A DNA stretch of 64,000 nucleotides. It comes from Pradoshia sp. D12 (lineage in GTDB: Bacteria; Bacillota; Bacilli; Bacillales; Pradoshiaceae). Of this stretch, positions 28,169 through 36,656 are shown piece after piece (the first letter of the stretch is position 1; the number at the start of each line of letters is the position of its first letter). The stretch is from NCBI RefSeq assembly GCF_008935075.1, contig NZ_CP044545.1, forward strand, positions 3,847,587 to 3,911,586, in the 5' to 3' direction. Below the pieces are notes generated by a model. It saw only the letters and a program-made list of their open reading frames with translations, was not told the origin of the DNA and ran no database searches. The position numbers and the translations under genes are program-made.

Positions 28169-29172
28169 TAAAGAGCTATTTAATTGAAAGACGAAGCTGG
28201 ATTATCTTATTCCTGTCAATTCATCTATTTATACTCTTTGTGGCTTATATTGACCAGTCTATCCCTTTTCAATCAATTGCTTATATCGTCTTTTTATCTG
28301 TAATTTTATTTACCATCTTCATTATCATACGCTATAAAACTGAAACGCAATTTTATAGAAGTTTAGATAAACGGGAAACTGATTTAGACATCTCCACTTT
28401 GCCGGATGCAAGGAGCCCTATTGAACGAATTGTTCTAAATAGTATCCTGAATCAAACAGAGCAGCTGAAACATGCAACTGCACACAGCCAAACCTTAATT
28501 GAACAAGAAAAAGATGACTTACTCTCCTGGATTCACGAGGTTAAAACTCCGCTAACAGCCATGAATTTAATCATTGATCGCCTTGAGGATGAACGAACAA
28601 AATCTGAGCTAACCTATGAATGGATGAGAATTCAACATCTTCTTGATTCTCAACTTTTCCAAAAGCGACTTCAATTTATTGAAAACGACCTTTTAATAGA
28701 GAATTTAGATTTACGTAAAATTGTCTATAAAGAAATAAGAGAATTGCAGAGTTGGTGTATCCAGAAAAGAATCGGCTTTGACCTCCAGCTGGATATTACC
28801 GAGGTTGTAAGTGATGCCAAGTGGTTGAGCTTTATTATTAGACAGTTATTAACGAATGCAGTCAAATATAGTCATGACTCAGATATTATTATTTCAAGCC
28901 GCCCCCTGCCAAATGAACATATCATTTTAACCATACAGGATTTTGGCCGCGGCATTGATCAGAGGGATTTGCCGCGTATCTTTGATAAAGGCTACACTTC
29001 TGCTGTGGAACATACCGATAATGCTGCGACAGGTATGGGCTTATATCTAGCTAAAAAAGCAGCAAATCCTCTTATGATTGATATTGGAGTAGATTCAAAA
29101 CTAGACGAAGGCACCCGATTTACGCTTACCTTTCCAAAGAAGAATGATTTTGTTGAGGTCATTAGCATGTGA
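28165..29172 (+). CDS. Bce-type intramembrane-sensing histidine kinase
   Basis: A kinase with two transmembrane helices at about 12-30 and 36-56 and almost no extracellular loop, the hallmark of BceS-like kinases, which do not bind peptide themselves but read the transport activity of their ABC partner. Phosphoacceptor His124 in SWIHEVKTPLTAM, ATP-binding N box LLTNAVKYS, G boxes DFGRGID and GMGLYLAKKAA. 335 residues. The TGA stop lies inside the putative regulator-binding palindrome in front of the transporter genes. Confidence 0.93.
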   Translation: MIKSYLIERRSWIILFLSIHLFILFVAYIDQSIPFQSIAYIVFLSVILFTIFIIIRYKTETQFYRSLDKRETDLDISTLPDARSPIERIVLNSILNQTEQLKHATAHSQTLIEQEKDDLLSWIHEVKTPLTAMNLIIDRLEDERTKSELTYEWMRIQHLLDSQLFQKRLQFIENDLLIENLDLRKIVYKEIRELQSWCIQKRIGFDLQLDITEVVSDAKWLSFIIRQLLTNAVKYSHDSDIIISSRPLPNEHIILTIQDFGRGIDQRDLPRIFDKGYTSAVEHTDNAATGMGLYLAKKAANPLMIDIGVDSKLDEGTRFTLTFPKKNDFVEVISM

Positions 29173-29188
29173 CAGGAATGTCACATGC
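29170..29188 (+). promoter_or_regulatory. putative BceR-type operator (or kinase-gene terminator)
   Basis: TGACA-GGAA-TGTCA at 29170-29183 fits the TNACA-N4-TGTNA pattern described for BceR-like regulators. It is the core of a larger inverted repeat GCATGTGACA/TGTCACATGC (29165-29188) followed by TTTTCTATTTT, so it may also act as a terminator. It lies about 50 bp upstream of the -10 of the transporter genes. Confidence 0.7.
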
Positions 29189-29237
29189 TTTTCTATTTTG
29201 TTCGGAGAATAGAAGGATTTGAATAGAACGTCCTCTA

Positions 29238-29243
29238 TATAAT
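29238..29243 (+). promoter_or_regulatory. -10 element of the Bce transporter operon
   Basis: A perfect TATAAT 31 nt before the ATPase ATG, without a recognisable -35 at the right distance, as expected for an activator-dependent promoter. Confidence 0.65.
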
Positions 29244-29274
29244 GAAGGTATCAATTAAAGGGAGACGATTCCAT

Positions 29275-30036
29275 ATGAATATATTAGAGGCACATAAAAT
29301 CCATAAATCATTTGGTAGCAAATTTAATCAGCAAGAGGTTCTAAAAGGCATTGATATTACTATTAAAACAGGAGAATTTGTTGGAATAATGGGCGCCTCC
29401 GGTTCAGGAAAAACGACTTTACTTAATGTATTATCTTCGATTGATAAAGTCAGCACAGGGACCATCATGATTAATAATACAGAGATGACAGCAATGAAGG
29501 AAAAGAAATTAGCTGAATTCCGCAAGCATCATCTTGGCTTCATCTTTCAGGAGTACAATCTATTAGATACCTTAACCGTTAAGGAAAATATTCTTTTACC
29601 ATTATCTATTAGCGGCTTATCCAAAAAAGAAGCTATAAAGAAGTTTGATGAGGTAGCTAAGGATCTTAGCATCCTGGACCTGAAGGATAAATACCCAAAT
29701 GAACTCTCAGGCGGTCAAAAGCAGCGAACATCTGCAGCAAGAGCGTTTATCCATGAACCAAGTATTATTTTTGCCGATGAACCTACAGGTGCCCTTGATT
29801 CTAAATCAGCATCCGATCTGTTAAATAAACTAAGTGAATTAAACCAAAAGAGGAATGCAACGATTGTATTGGTTACACATGACCCTATAGCAGCCAGTTA
29901 TTGCAATCGCGTTATTTTTATTAAGGATGGACAAATCTATACACAGCTAACTAAGGGCCAAGAAGATCGTGAATCCTTTTTCAGAGGAATTATTAAAACA
30001 CAAGGAATCTTGGGTGGTGTTATGGATGAGCGTTAA
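29275..30036 (+). CDS. Bce-type ABC transporter ATP-binding protein
   Basis: The ATPase of the peptide-antibiotic detoxification/sensing transporter. Walker [10 protein letters not shown], signature [15 protein letters not shown], Walker [17 protein letters not shown]; MacB/LolD-type. The start at 29275 gives [14 protein letters not shown], the family N-terminus; an upstream in-frame Met has no ribosome site. 253 residues. It overlaps the permease gene by 11 nt. Confidence 0.93.
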   Translation: MNILEAHKIHKSFGSKFNQQEVLKGIDITIKTGEFVGIMGASGSGKTTLLNVLSSIDKVSTGTIMINNTEMTAMKEKKLAEFRKHHLGFIFQEYNLLDTLTVKENILLPLSISGLSKKEAIKKFDEVAKDLSILDLKDKYPNELSGGQKQRTSAARAFIHEPSIIFADEPTGALDSKSASDLLNKLSELNQKRNATIVLVTHDPIAASYCNRVIFIKDGQIYTQLTKGQEDRESFFRGIIKTQGILGGVMDER

Positions 30037-31969
30037 AACACTCATATGGAGAAACCTCAAAAAAAATATAAACAACTATTATCTCTATGTATTTGCTTTA
30101 GTTTTCAGCGTTGCCCTTTACTTTTCATTTGTTACTCTGCAGTATGACCCCGCAATGGATGCTGCTAAAGGTTCGATAAAAGGAGGGGCTGCACTTCAAG
30201 TAGGATCTATTTTGCTCATTAGCATCGTACTTGTATTCCTGCTCTTTGCCAATAGTATTTTTATTAAAAGGCGGGGCAAAGAAATTGGTCTATTCCAGTT
30301 AATCGGTATGACGAAATCGAAAATATTCCGTATTTTAAATATGGAGAATGCGATTCTCTACTTTGGTTCATTGGTGGTAGGTATTTTTATTGGATTCTCC
30401 ATTTCAAAGCTTATTATGCTTATACTAATTAAATTAACTGGTGTCGAGGATATAGCTGCTCTACGTTTTTCAGGAGAAGCGCTAATCCAAACTATTATTG
30501 TGTTCAGTGTGATCTATCTACTAATCATGTTATCAAATTATCTCTTCATTAAAAGACAAACTATATTATCATTATTTAGAGTAACTTCTTCCACTGAAGT
30601 AAAAGTCAAAAAAATATCTAAATTTGAAATCACAATTGGTATACTTGGTCTTTTTTTAATAGGATCTGGATACTATATTTCAACTAAACTTTTCGGTGAG
30701 GATTTATCTACTGGCGATGAGTTAATAGCAGCAATGTTATATATTCTTGGGGCTGTGATAGTTGGGACCTATTTGTTTTATAAAGGCTCTGTGACCTTTA
30801 TTTTAAATAGTATTCGTAAAAAGAAAGATGGTTATTTAAATGTGTATGAGGTTCTCTCTCTCTCATCTATCATGTTTCGCTTGAAATCGAATGCTATGTT
30901 ATTAACAATCATCACAACTGTTTCAGCACTTGCAATCGGTTTACTCTCCTTAAGCTATATTTCCTTCTATTCAGTAGAGAAAACAGCGAAGAATGATGTT
31001 CCAGCTAACTTCTCCTTTATGAATGAAAAAGATGCTGATCATTTTACAAGTGTCCTTCGTGAAAATGGCATTGCTTTTAAGGAGAAGAAAGTTGACGTTA
31101 TTCAATCGAGAGTTAATATTGAGCAAATCATAGAAACCAGCCTTAATGTACTTGATCTTCGACTGAATTCTATGCCAATGCCTGTTATCAGTGAAAAGGC
31201 AATTGACGATGTTGAGTTATCTGCCCATGAGGCTTATTTCACCGGGTATAGCGACATGCTGAAAAATACGTTGGATTTTAAAGACACAGGTAACATCCAA
31301 ATAACAGGTAACAACATAACGATTGACCAAAAATATACAGGCCTAAATAGGGATTATGTGATTTCCTGGAACTTTACCATCAGCGGTATACCTGCTGTAG
31401 TTGTGGATGAATCTACTTTTCAAAGATTAAAGGATGATATAGATCCAGCTATCCAGGATGCTGACTCACTCTATATTGGGATTGATATCACAGATAATGA
31501 ACAGCTTCCAGAAGCAAATAGTCTATTCAACCAATTAGCTACTCAGGATGATACACATGAATCTCGTATTAACATGATCCAAGATAACAAAAAAAGAATG
31601 GGATTAACGATGTTTATTGTCGGATTTCTCGGTTTAACATTCCTTATTACATCGGGCTGCATTCTTTACTTTAAACAAATGGGTGAAAGTGAGGACGAAA
31701 AGTTAAACTTCTCTATCTTAAGAAAACTTGGATTTACCCAACAGGATCTTTTGAAGGGTGTTAAGCTAAAACAATTATTTAATTTTGGAATACCACTCAT
31801 ATTAGGTCTTTGTCATAGCTATTTTGCAGTTAAGTCAGGTTGGTTCCTATTTGGAATAGAGATTTGGACACCGATGTTACTAGTAATGGTGTTGTATACA
31901 GTATTCTATTCTATATTTGGAGTATTATCTGTTTCATATTATAAGAAAATCATAAAAGAATCGTTATAA
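30026..31969 (+). CDS. Bce-type ABC transporter permease (10 TM, FtsX domains)
   Basis: A 647-residue BceB-like permease: one N-terminal helix, two FtsX-type bundles and a large extracytoplasmic domain of about 200 residues (about 320-530) between helices 7 and 8, which in this family gives specificity for undecaprenyl-linked targets of bacitracin, nisin and similar peptides. It probably acts as target-protecting flippase/exporter and as signal source for the kinase. The start at 30026 ([14 protein letters not shown]) is chosen; it overlaps the ATPase stop. Which peptides it handles is unknown. Confidence 0.93.
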   Translation: MSVKTLIWRNLKKNINNYYLYVFALVFSVALYFSFVTLQYDPAMDAAKGSIKGGAALQVGSILLISIVLVFLLFANSIFIKRRGKEIGLFQLIGMTKSKIFRILNMENAILYFGSLVVGIFIGFSISKLIMLILIKLTGVEDIAALRFSGEALIQTIIVFSVIYLLIMLSNYLFIKRQTILSLFRVTSSTEVKVKKISKFEITIGILGLFLIGSGYYISTKLFGEDLSTGDELIAAMLYILGAVIVGTYLFYKGSVTFILNSIRKKKDGYLNVYEVLSLSSIMFRLKSNAMLLTIITTVSALAIGLLSLSYISFYSVEKTAKNDVPANFSFMNEKDADHFTSVLRENGIAFKEKKVDVIQSRVNIEQIIETSLNVLDLRLNSMPMPVISEKAIDDVELSAHEAYFTGYSDMLKNTLDFKDTGNIQITGNNITIDQKYTGLNRDYVISWNFTISGIPAVVVDESTFQRLKDDIDPAIQDADSLYIGIDITDNEQLPEANSLFNQLATQDDTHESRINMIQDNKKRMGLTMFIVGFLGLTFLITSGCILYFKQMGESEDEKLNFSILRKLGFTQQDLLKGVKLKQLFNFGIPLILGLCHSYFAVKSGWFLFGIEIWTPMLLVMVLYTVFYSIFGVLSVSYYKKIIKESL

Positions 31970-31982
31970 AATTATTTATGGA

Positions 31983-32015
31983 GCTCTTGCTTTAAATAGC
32001 GGGAGCCTTCTTTTC
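31983..32015. terminator. terminator between Bce permease and small-peptide cluster
   Basis: GCTCTTGCT / AGCGGGAGC stem (two G-T pairs) followed on the plus strand by TTCTTTTCATTTT. It may also end the convergent peptide transcript. Confidence 0.7.
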
Positions 32016-32117
32016 ATTTTGAAGAAAATAATTCGAGGAAAATTCTATAAATAGCGTGTTTTAATGATGGGAATTTAAATTTATGGTGCATACTCTAATT
32101 GCCTTTGTCTATTCATT

Positions 32118-32198
32118 TTAGATAAAGGCATTTAATGAAGTATACACCATTCCTAAAGTAGCAACTTTAGAGACAAATGTTATCACAATTGCTTTCAT
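32118..32198 (-). CDS. small cationic hydrophobic peptide 4 (26 aa), tandem family
   Basis: A 26-residue open frame, ATG start, TAA stop, with GGGAGGA 7 nt upstream. It begins MKAIVITFVSK and continues with VATLGMVYTS, ending AFI. Charge +2, no acidic residue. It shares Lys2, Phe8, Lys11, a Thr at 14 and Leu at 15 with the three other small genes upstream, and is most like peptide 1 (common pattern TFxxK and VYT). It lies 54 nt after peptide 3. Its stop is inside a 12-bp inverted repeat (about 32100-32130). Function unknown; the reality of the gene rests on the paralogy and ribosome sites. Confidence 0.75.
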   Translation of the reverse strand: MKAIVITFVSKVATLGMVYTSLNAFI

Positions 32199-32252
32199 AT
32201 TAGATCCTCCCTTGTTTCAATATTAGCCCAATATCGCATATGATTAATTACA

Positions 32253-32318
32253 TTAAACAAATAATACAAGAGCCATTGTTACAAATTTAAGTCCAAATAC
32301 AATTCCTAATCCTTTCAT
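32253..32318 (-). CDS. small cationic hydrophobic peptide 3 (21 aa), tandem family
   Basis: A 21-residue open frame, ATG to TAA, with a very strong AGGAGG 9 nt upstream. The sequence starts MKGLGIVFGLK and then runs FVTMALVLFV. Charge +2, no acidic residue, no cysteine, no leader or signal-peptidase site; the whole chain could form one amphipathic or membrane helix. It is close to peptide 2 (14 of 21 positions identical). It is too short for standard gene finders. No function is assigned. Confidence 0.78.
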   Translation of the reverse strand: MKGLGIVFGLKFVTMALVLFV

Positions 32319-32394
32319 TCTGCCTTTCCTCCTATCTTTTTTTCTTTACGTTTGCATTCCTACAAAGAGCAAATATTACTACATACAATGTTCA

Positions 32395-32460
32395 TTACAT
32401 AAATAACATTAACGCCATTGTTACAGCTTTAAATCCAAATACAATCGCTAATGGTTTCAT
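32395..32460 (-). CDS. small cationic hydrophobic peptide 2 (21 aa), tandem family
   Basis: A 21-residue open frame, ATG to TAA, with AGGAGAAGGA directly upstream. It starts MKPLAIVFGFK, then AVTMALMLFM. It differs from peptide 3 mainly by conservative changes, so the two are a recent duplication under selection for protein sequence. It lies 27 nt after peptide 1, close enough for one transcript. Confidence 0.78.
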   Translation of the reverse strand: MKPLAIVFGFKAVTMALMLFM

Positions 32461-32487
32461 TCCTTCTCCTAATTACATATTGTCCTA

Positions 32488-32568
32488 TTACATAAAAATT
32501 TGCATTGCTGTATAAACTAACAATAATGATCCCGCTTTAAGCGCAAAAGTTGATACTACACTTTTCAA
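32488..32568 (-). CDS. small cationic hydrophobic peptide 1 (26 aa), TTG start, tandem family
   Basis: A 26-residue open frame, the first of the cluster. The start is taken as TTG at 32568 because AAGGAG lies 9 nt before it and this gives the family N-terminus MKSVVSTFALK; an in-frame GTG two codons upstream is only 3 nt from the site. The rest is AGSLLLVYTAMQIFM. Charge +2, no acidic residue. It pairs with peptide 4 in length and in the VYT motif. A rare start codon may keep the first peptide at a lower level. Confidence 0.72.
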   Translation of the reverse strand: MKSVVSTFALKAGSLLLVYTAMQIFM

Positions 32569-32624
32569 TTTCACAATCTCCTTTTCAAAAATAAGTGATC
32601 TTTCAAGTTGATTTCTCAACCTTA

Positions 32625-32661
32625 CAGATACAGTATAGTCCAAAATGACTATAACAGTCCA
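32625..32661 (-). promoter_or_regulatory. candidate promoter of the small-peptide cluster
   Basis: On the minus strand, TATACT (complement of 32632-32637) is preceded at 18 nt by TGGACT (4 of 6 to the -35 consensus). The predicted leader is about 55-60 nt. An 11-mer GACTATAACAG overlaps it at 32647-32657 and recurs at 32845-32855. Confidence 0.5.
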
Positions 32662-32678
32662 GTGGAATTTTCAAAAAA

Positions 32679-32899
32679 AGTTTGTGAAATTATTCACTTA
32701 TATTTTGTTAAGCACACCGTTTAATCTATTGGTATACATAGTTGTATACAAGTATTCATAGAAAAATATGATTGTGAAAGCAATGAAAACACTTCCAAAA
32801 TCATGTGATTTATTTCACAAACTGTATTACTCTATAAAAATATAGACTATAACAGTTTTGTTATCTTGATAATTTTTTTCTAGATTTTATTCACAAACT
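32679..32899. repeat. three copies of AGTTTGTGAA upstream of the peptide cluster
   Basis: AGTTTGTGAA occurs on the plus strand at 32679-32688 and on the minus strand at 32814-32823 and 32890-32899. The first two extend to an 18-mer inverted pair GTTTGTGAAATNNNTCAC (32680-32697 and 32805-32822), each itself part-palindromic (GTGA...TCAC). This looks like a set of operator sites. No gene occupies 32569-32941. Confidence 0.6.
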
Positions 32900-32941
32900 T
32901 TTGTCTGACTGCACCCAATTAATTCGACCTTCAATCTTCAA

Positions 32942-32971
32942 TAAAAAAACCTAACCGAATGTTAGGTTTAA
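32942..32971 (-). terminator. terminator after cdaR
   Basis: On the minus strand AAACCTAAC / GTTAGGTTT followed by a T-run (complement of A7 at 32943-32949). Confidence 0.9.
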
Positions 32972-32984
32972 ATGAATGAGGAAT

Positions 32985-33998
32985 TTAATCCTTTAACATA
33001 ATAAAGATCAACTCGAACAACTCGAATATTTGTTTAGGATCTTTACTTGTTATCTCCTTAATTTTATCCAGACGATATTGCAGCGTATTTCTATGAATAT
33101 GTAACTCTTTTGATGTTAATGTCATATTGCCATTCTTATTAATATAGATCTGCAAGGTCTCCAGCAATTCCGGCGAAGAGATAAGAGAACCTTTAATATA
33201 GGAGTGATTAATAAACGAATCTATACCTATCTCGCTGATTCTGGATAAAAAGGATACAACCATATAATGAATAACTCTCTTTTGAAGATTTAATTTTTCA
33301 CTAATTTGCATAGCACTGATTGCTTGATGATAGCTCTCAGAAATAGTGTCTACATGACTTCCAACACTGATCTTTATAGTCGAATTTTCATTAGTTAACA
33401 GGTCAGCCAAGGGTTTGACTCCGCTATTATCCTGTAGCAGGATGATGGAATGCTCATCTTCCTCAAAAACAGGATAATTGATTCTTTTAGGACTTGGCTT
33501 TGGCTTTGCAATCAGGACAGATGTTTTTCTTGTCAGATCAAGCTGATAATTCAGGGCTTCCCTTTTTATTTCATCTGAGTATTGGTACTTCGTTTCTACT
33601 AATAACTTAAGAAACGCGGACTTCTTTTTACTAATCTCCTCCATACTCTTCAACGCGATTTCTTGTTCAATTAACAGAGAGACTGTGGTTTTGACTAGTT
33701 TGCAAAAAGGGATTACCTCACCCGGCTCGCCACTAATCCCAATAACACCTACCATCTTTTGATTAATGACAATCGGTTCATTTGTACCCTTTTTTTCGTA
33801 CCTATTATCCTCTGTTATTGTAATCATCCTGCCTAAACGTAGGGCTTGGACTGCTCCAGTATGAAAGGTTCCGATTCTGTCCTTACTCCCGCTGCCGATA
33901 ATGATGCCCTTTTCGTTCATAATATTGATATTATATGGAATATCCGCCATCATTTTATCGACAATATGTTGCGCCTGTTTATTAGTTAACTGATACAT
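32985..33998 (-). CDS. cdaR: CdaR-family sugar-diacid/glycerate regulator
   Basis: A transcription regulator with an N-terminal putative sugar-diacid recognition domain (YQLTNKQAQHIVDKMM..., about residues 1-130) and a C-terminal PucR-type helix-turn-helix (TSKELHIHRNTLQYRLDKI, about 295-315). E. coli CdaR activates glycerate, glucarate and galactarate genes. It is divergent from the gntP-glxK pair and so is their likely regulator. The start at 33998 (MYQLTNK) is preferred over an in-frame TTG three codons upstream. 337 residues. Confidence 0.9.
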   Translation of the reverse strand: MYQLTNKQAQHIVDKMMADIPYNINIMNEKGIIIGSGSKDRIGTFHTGAVQALRLGRMITITEDNRYEKKGTNEPIVINQKMVGVIGISGEPGEVIPFCKLVKTTVSLLIEQEIALKSMEEISKKKSAFLKLLVETKYQYSDEIKREALNYQLDLTRKTSVLIAKPKPSPKRINYPVFEEDEHSIILLQDNSGVKPLADLLTNENSTIKISVGSHVDTISESYHQAISAMQISEKLNLQKRVIHYMVVSFLSRISEIGIDSFINHSYIKGSLISSPELLETLQIYINKNGNMTLTSKELHIHRNTLQYRLDKIKEITSKDPKQIFELFELIFIMLKD

Positions 33999-34095
33999 GG
34001 TGAACAAAACCTTTCTTTATTTCTGTACCGCCTTATCTTATGATCCGTAAATCTTCTCCTATATTTCCATTATAAACTAACAAACCTCTCATCAC

Positions 34096-34121
34096 TTTCT
34101 TTGTGCGTTTGCACAAAGAAA
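34096..34121. promoter_or_regulatory. perfect palindrome, candidate CdaR operator
   Basis: TTTCTTTGTGC (34096-34106) and GCACAAAGAAA (34111-34121) are perfect 11-bp inverted arms around GTTT. It lies midway in the divergent region between cdaR and gntP with no T-run after it, about 40 bp upstream of a TATAAT (34161-34166), a good position for an activator. Confidence 0.8.
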
Positions 34122-34200
34122 ATCATCTATCCATCAATAGAATTGTAACCGCTACCAAACTATAATAAGACGTATTCCACACTACTTAGGAGGTTACAAG

Positions 34201-35496
34201 ATGGACGGGATTATGATTAGTTGGATTGGGGCTTTAGCTGGTCTGGCAATAGCCATTATCTTAATCTTAAAAAAGCTGAACCCGCTGTATGCTCTATTTT
34301 TAGGAGCCATACTCGGATGTTTAATAGGTGGAGCTAACCTTGAGGAAACAATCAATATACTTGTTGGCGGCACTCAAAGTGTTATGGGGACTGTTATTCG
34401 TGTTCTTGCCGCTGGAGTTTTGGCTGGTGTCATGATGGAATCCGGGGCTGCAGAAACAATCGCCCAATCTATTGTTTCTAAATTAGGGGAAAAGAAGGCT
34501 CTCATTGCATTAGCTCTTGCCACCATGATTATTACAGCGGTTGGGGTATTTATCCCTGTAGCTGTCCTGATTGTAGCGCCTATCGCTTTATCAATTGGTA
34601 ATAAAATGGGCATTTCAAAAATTGCTCTATTATTAGCACTATCCGGAGGAGGAAAAGCGGGTAACATCATCTCGCCAAACCCGAATACAATTGCAGCAGC
34701 CCGAGGGTTTGATTTAGAACTTAGCGATGTAATGATTGCAGGTCTTATCCCAGCAATTTTCGGCTTAATCGCAACTGTTCTCATCGCCACTTTAATCAAA
34801 AATAAAGGCGAAAAAGTTTCAGATAATGAGGTTGTGGATCTTGATCATGGTTCAGCTAACTATCCTCCACTGAATAAAGCAATCGTAGCTCCATTAGTAG
34901 CCATTATCTTATTAATGATTAATCCAATCGGTTCAATTTTAAATATAGAGGCCTTATCCAGCTTTAAAGTAGATGCTATGTACATTCTCCCCCTTGCAGG
35001 TATCATTGGAACAATAGCTATGGGGAAATCAAAAAATTTATTGAAATATACAGCATCAGGCTTGGATAGAATGACAGTAACTGTGTTAATTCTAATTGGT
35101 GCAGGTGCCATCGGAGGATTAATTTCTCAATCCAATCTATCCGCACAGGTTGTTTCATTAATTGAAGCTACCGGTATCTCTGGTACATTCCTGGCACCTA
35201 TAGCAGGTATTTTAATGGCAGCAGCCACTGCCTCTACATCTACTGGCGTTATTATTGCCACAGGATCATTCAGCGAAGCTATTTTAGACATGGGAGTTGC
35301 ACCACTTGCCGCTTCAGTTATGGTTCACTCAGGTGCAACAGTAATTGATTCATTACCGCACGGAAATTATTTTCATGTTACAGCGCAAAGCATGAACATG
35401 TCCATTAAACAAAGGATGTCCGTAGTCGGCTACGAAGCAATTGTCGGTGCAACCATGACGATTGTAGCCACCATTTTATTCGGATTTATTTTATAA
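34201..35496 (+). CDS. GntP-family permease, probable glycerate transporter
   Basis: A 431-residue membrane protein with 12 or so helices of the gluconate:H+ symporter family. GGGKAGNIISPNPNTIAAARGF and the late HSGATVIDSLPHGNYFH are family motifs. TAGGAGG precedes the ATG. It is followed 14 nt later by glycerate kinase and is controlled by a CdaR-type regulator, so glycerate (or a sugar acid giving glycerate) is the likely substrate; gluconate is the alternative. Confidence 0.9.
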   Translation: MDGIMISWIGALAGLAIAIILILKKLNPLYALFLGAILGCLIGGANLEETINILVGGTQSVMGTVIRVLAAGVLAGVMMESGAAETIAQSIVSKLGEKKALIALALATMIITAVGVFIPVAVLIVAPIALSIGNKMGISKIALLLALSGGGKAGNIISPNPNTIAAARGFDLELSDVMIAGLIPAIFGLIATVLIATLIKNKGEKVSDNEVVDLDHGSANYPPLNKAIVAPLVAIILLMINPIGSILNIEALSSFKVDAMYILPLAGIIGTIAMGKSKNLLKYTASGLDRMTVTVLILIGAGAIGGLISQSNLSAQVVSLIEATGISGTFLAPIAGILMAAATASTSTGVIIATGSFSEAILDMGVAPLAASVMVHSGATVIDSLPHGNYFHVTAQSMNMSIKQRMSVVGYEAIVGATMTIVATILFGFIL

Positions 35497-35510
35497 CAGG
35501 AGGGGTTACA

Positions 35511-36656
35511 ATGAGCAAAACGTTTGTACTTGCACCAGATTCTTTTAAGGAAAGCATGACAGCAAAAGAGGTATGCATTGCAATGGAAGCAGGTATTAAA
35601 AAGGTCTATCCAGATGCAGATTTTATCCATGTTCCGATGGCAGATGGCGGAGAAGGTACTGTCCAGTCACTCATTGATGCAACAGGCGGCACTCTCTATT
35701 CATTAGACGTTACAGGTCCACTCGGCAACCCCGTAACTGCTCGATATGGAATTATGGGGGATCATGAAACCGCAGTTATTGAAATGGCAGAAGCCAGCGG
35801 TATTCACTATGTCACCCAAGAAACAAAAAATCCACTCATTACTACTACATATGGTACAGGTGAATTGATTCGCGCCTGTTTAGATAAAGGGATTAAAAAA
35901 ATCATCATTGGAATTGGCGGCAGTGCTACTAATGACGGAGGAACAGGTATGGCTGAGGCGCTGGGTGTTCAGTTTCTTGATAAAGAAGGAAACCATATCC
36001 CTAGAGGAGGTGGCTACTTAAATCAATTGCATACAATTGATACGTCTAAAATAGATACACGTCTAGCTGATGTAACCATGATAGTTGCCTGTGATGTAAC
36101 GAACCCTTTATGCGGCGAAACTGGAGCATCTCATGTTTTCGGGCCTCAAAAAGGCGCCACACCTGAAATGGTTAAACAGCTAGATCAGAATCTAGCGCAT
36201 TATGCTGACATGGTAGAGCAGCAATTAGGACAAGCTGTTCGGAACACCCCAGGCTCTGGAGCTGCTGGTGGCCTGGGTGCTGGCTTACTCCTGTTTACAA
36301 ATGCCACTCTTCAAAAAGGGATTGACATTGTAATCGAATTCAGTGGGTTACGAGAAAAACTTAAGAACGCTGACTACGTGTTCACAGGCGAGGGCGGCAT
36401 TGACTATCAAACGCAATTTGGCAAAACACCTTATGGGGTCGCGCAAGCTGCAAAAGAACTTGACAAAAAAGTAATAGCAGTTGCCGGATACATTGGGGAA
36501 GGTATTGAAGAGCTTTACGACAAAGGAATCGATGCCATCTTCGGAATCATCCCAGAACTCGCACCCCTAGACCAAACCCTAAAAAACGGCCCTAAAAACA
36601 TAGAAAGAACCTGTGAGAATATTGCAAGAGTGCTGAAGGGCCTTGATCAGGAGTAA
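35511..36656 (+). CDS. glxK: glycerate kinase (type I)
   Basis: Phosphorylates D-glycerate, giving a phosphoglycerate for glycolysis. Class I (GarK/GlxK) features: VLAPDSFKESMTAKEV at the N-terminus, PMADGGEGTVQ, GIGGSATNDGGTGMAEALG (phosphate-binding) and FTGEGGIDYQTQFGKTP. 381 residues, normal length. AGGAGGGG precedes the ATG. It is the second gene of the gntP-glxK operon. The last 23 nt of coding sequence recur imperfectly downstream (see findings). Confidence 0.95.
   Translation: MSKTFVLAPDSFKESMTAKEVCIAMEAGIKKVYPDADFIHVPMADGGEGTVQSLIDATGGTLYSLDVTGPLGNPVTARYGIMGDHETAVIEMAEASGIHYVTQETKNPLITTTYGTGELIRACLDKGIKKIIIGIGGSATNDGGTGMAEALGVQFLDKEGNHIPRGGGYLNQLHTIDTSKIDTRLADVTMIVACDVTNPLCGETGASHVFGPQKGATPEMVKQLDQNLAHYADMVEQQLGQAVRNTPGSGAAGGLGAGLLLFTNATLQKGIDIVIEFSGLREKLKNADYVFTGEGGIDYQTQFGKTPYGVAQAAKELDKKVIAVAGYIGEGIEELYDKGIDAIFGIIPELAPLDQTLKNGPKNIERTCENIARVLKGLDQE

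Noticed and set aside
32569-32574. GTG two codons upstream as start of small peptide 1
   Set aside because: Only 3 nt from the AAGGAG site and would break the shared MK N-terminus; TTG at 32568 fits better.
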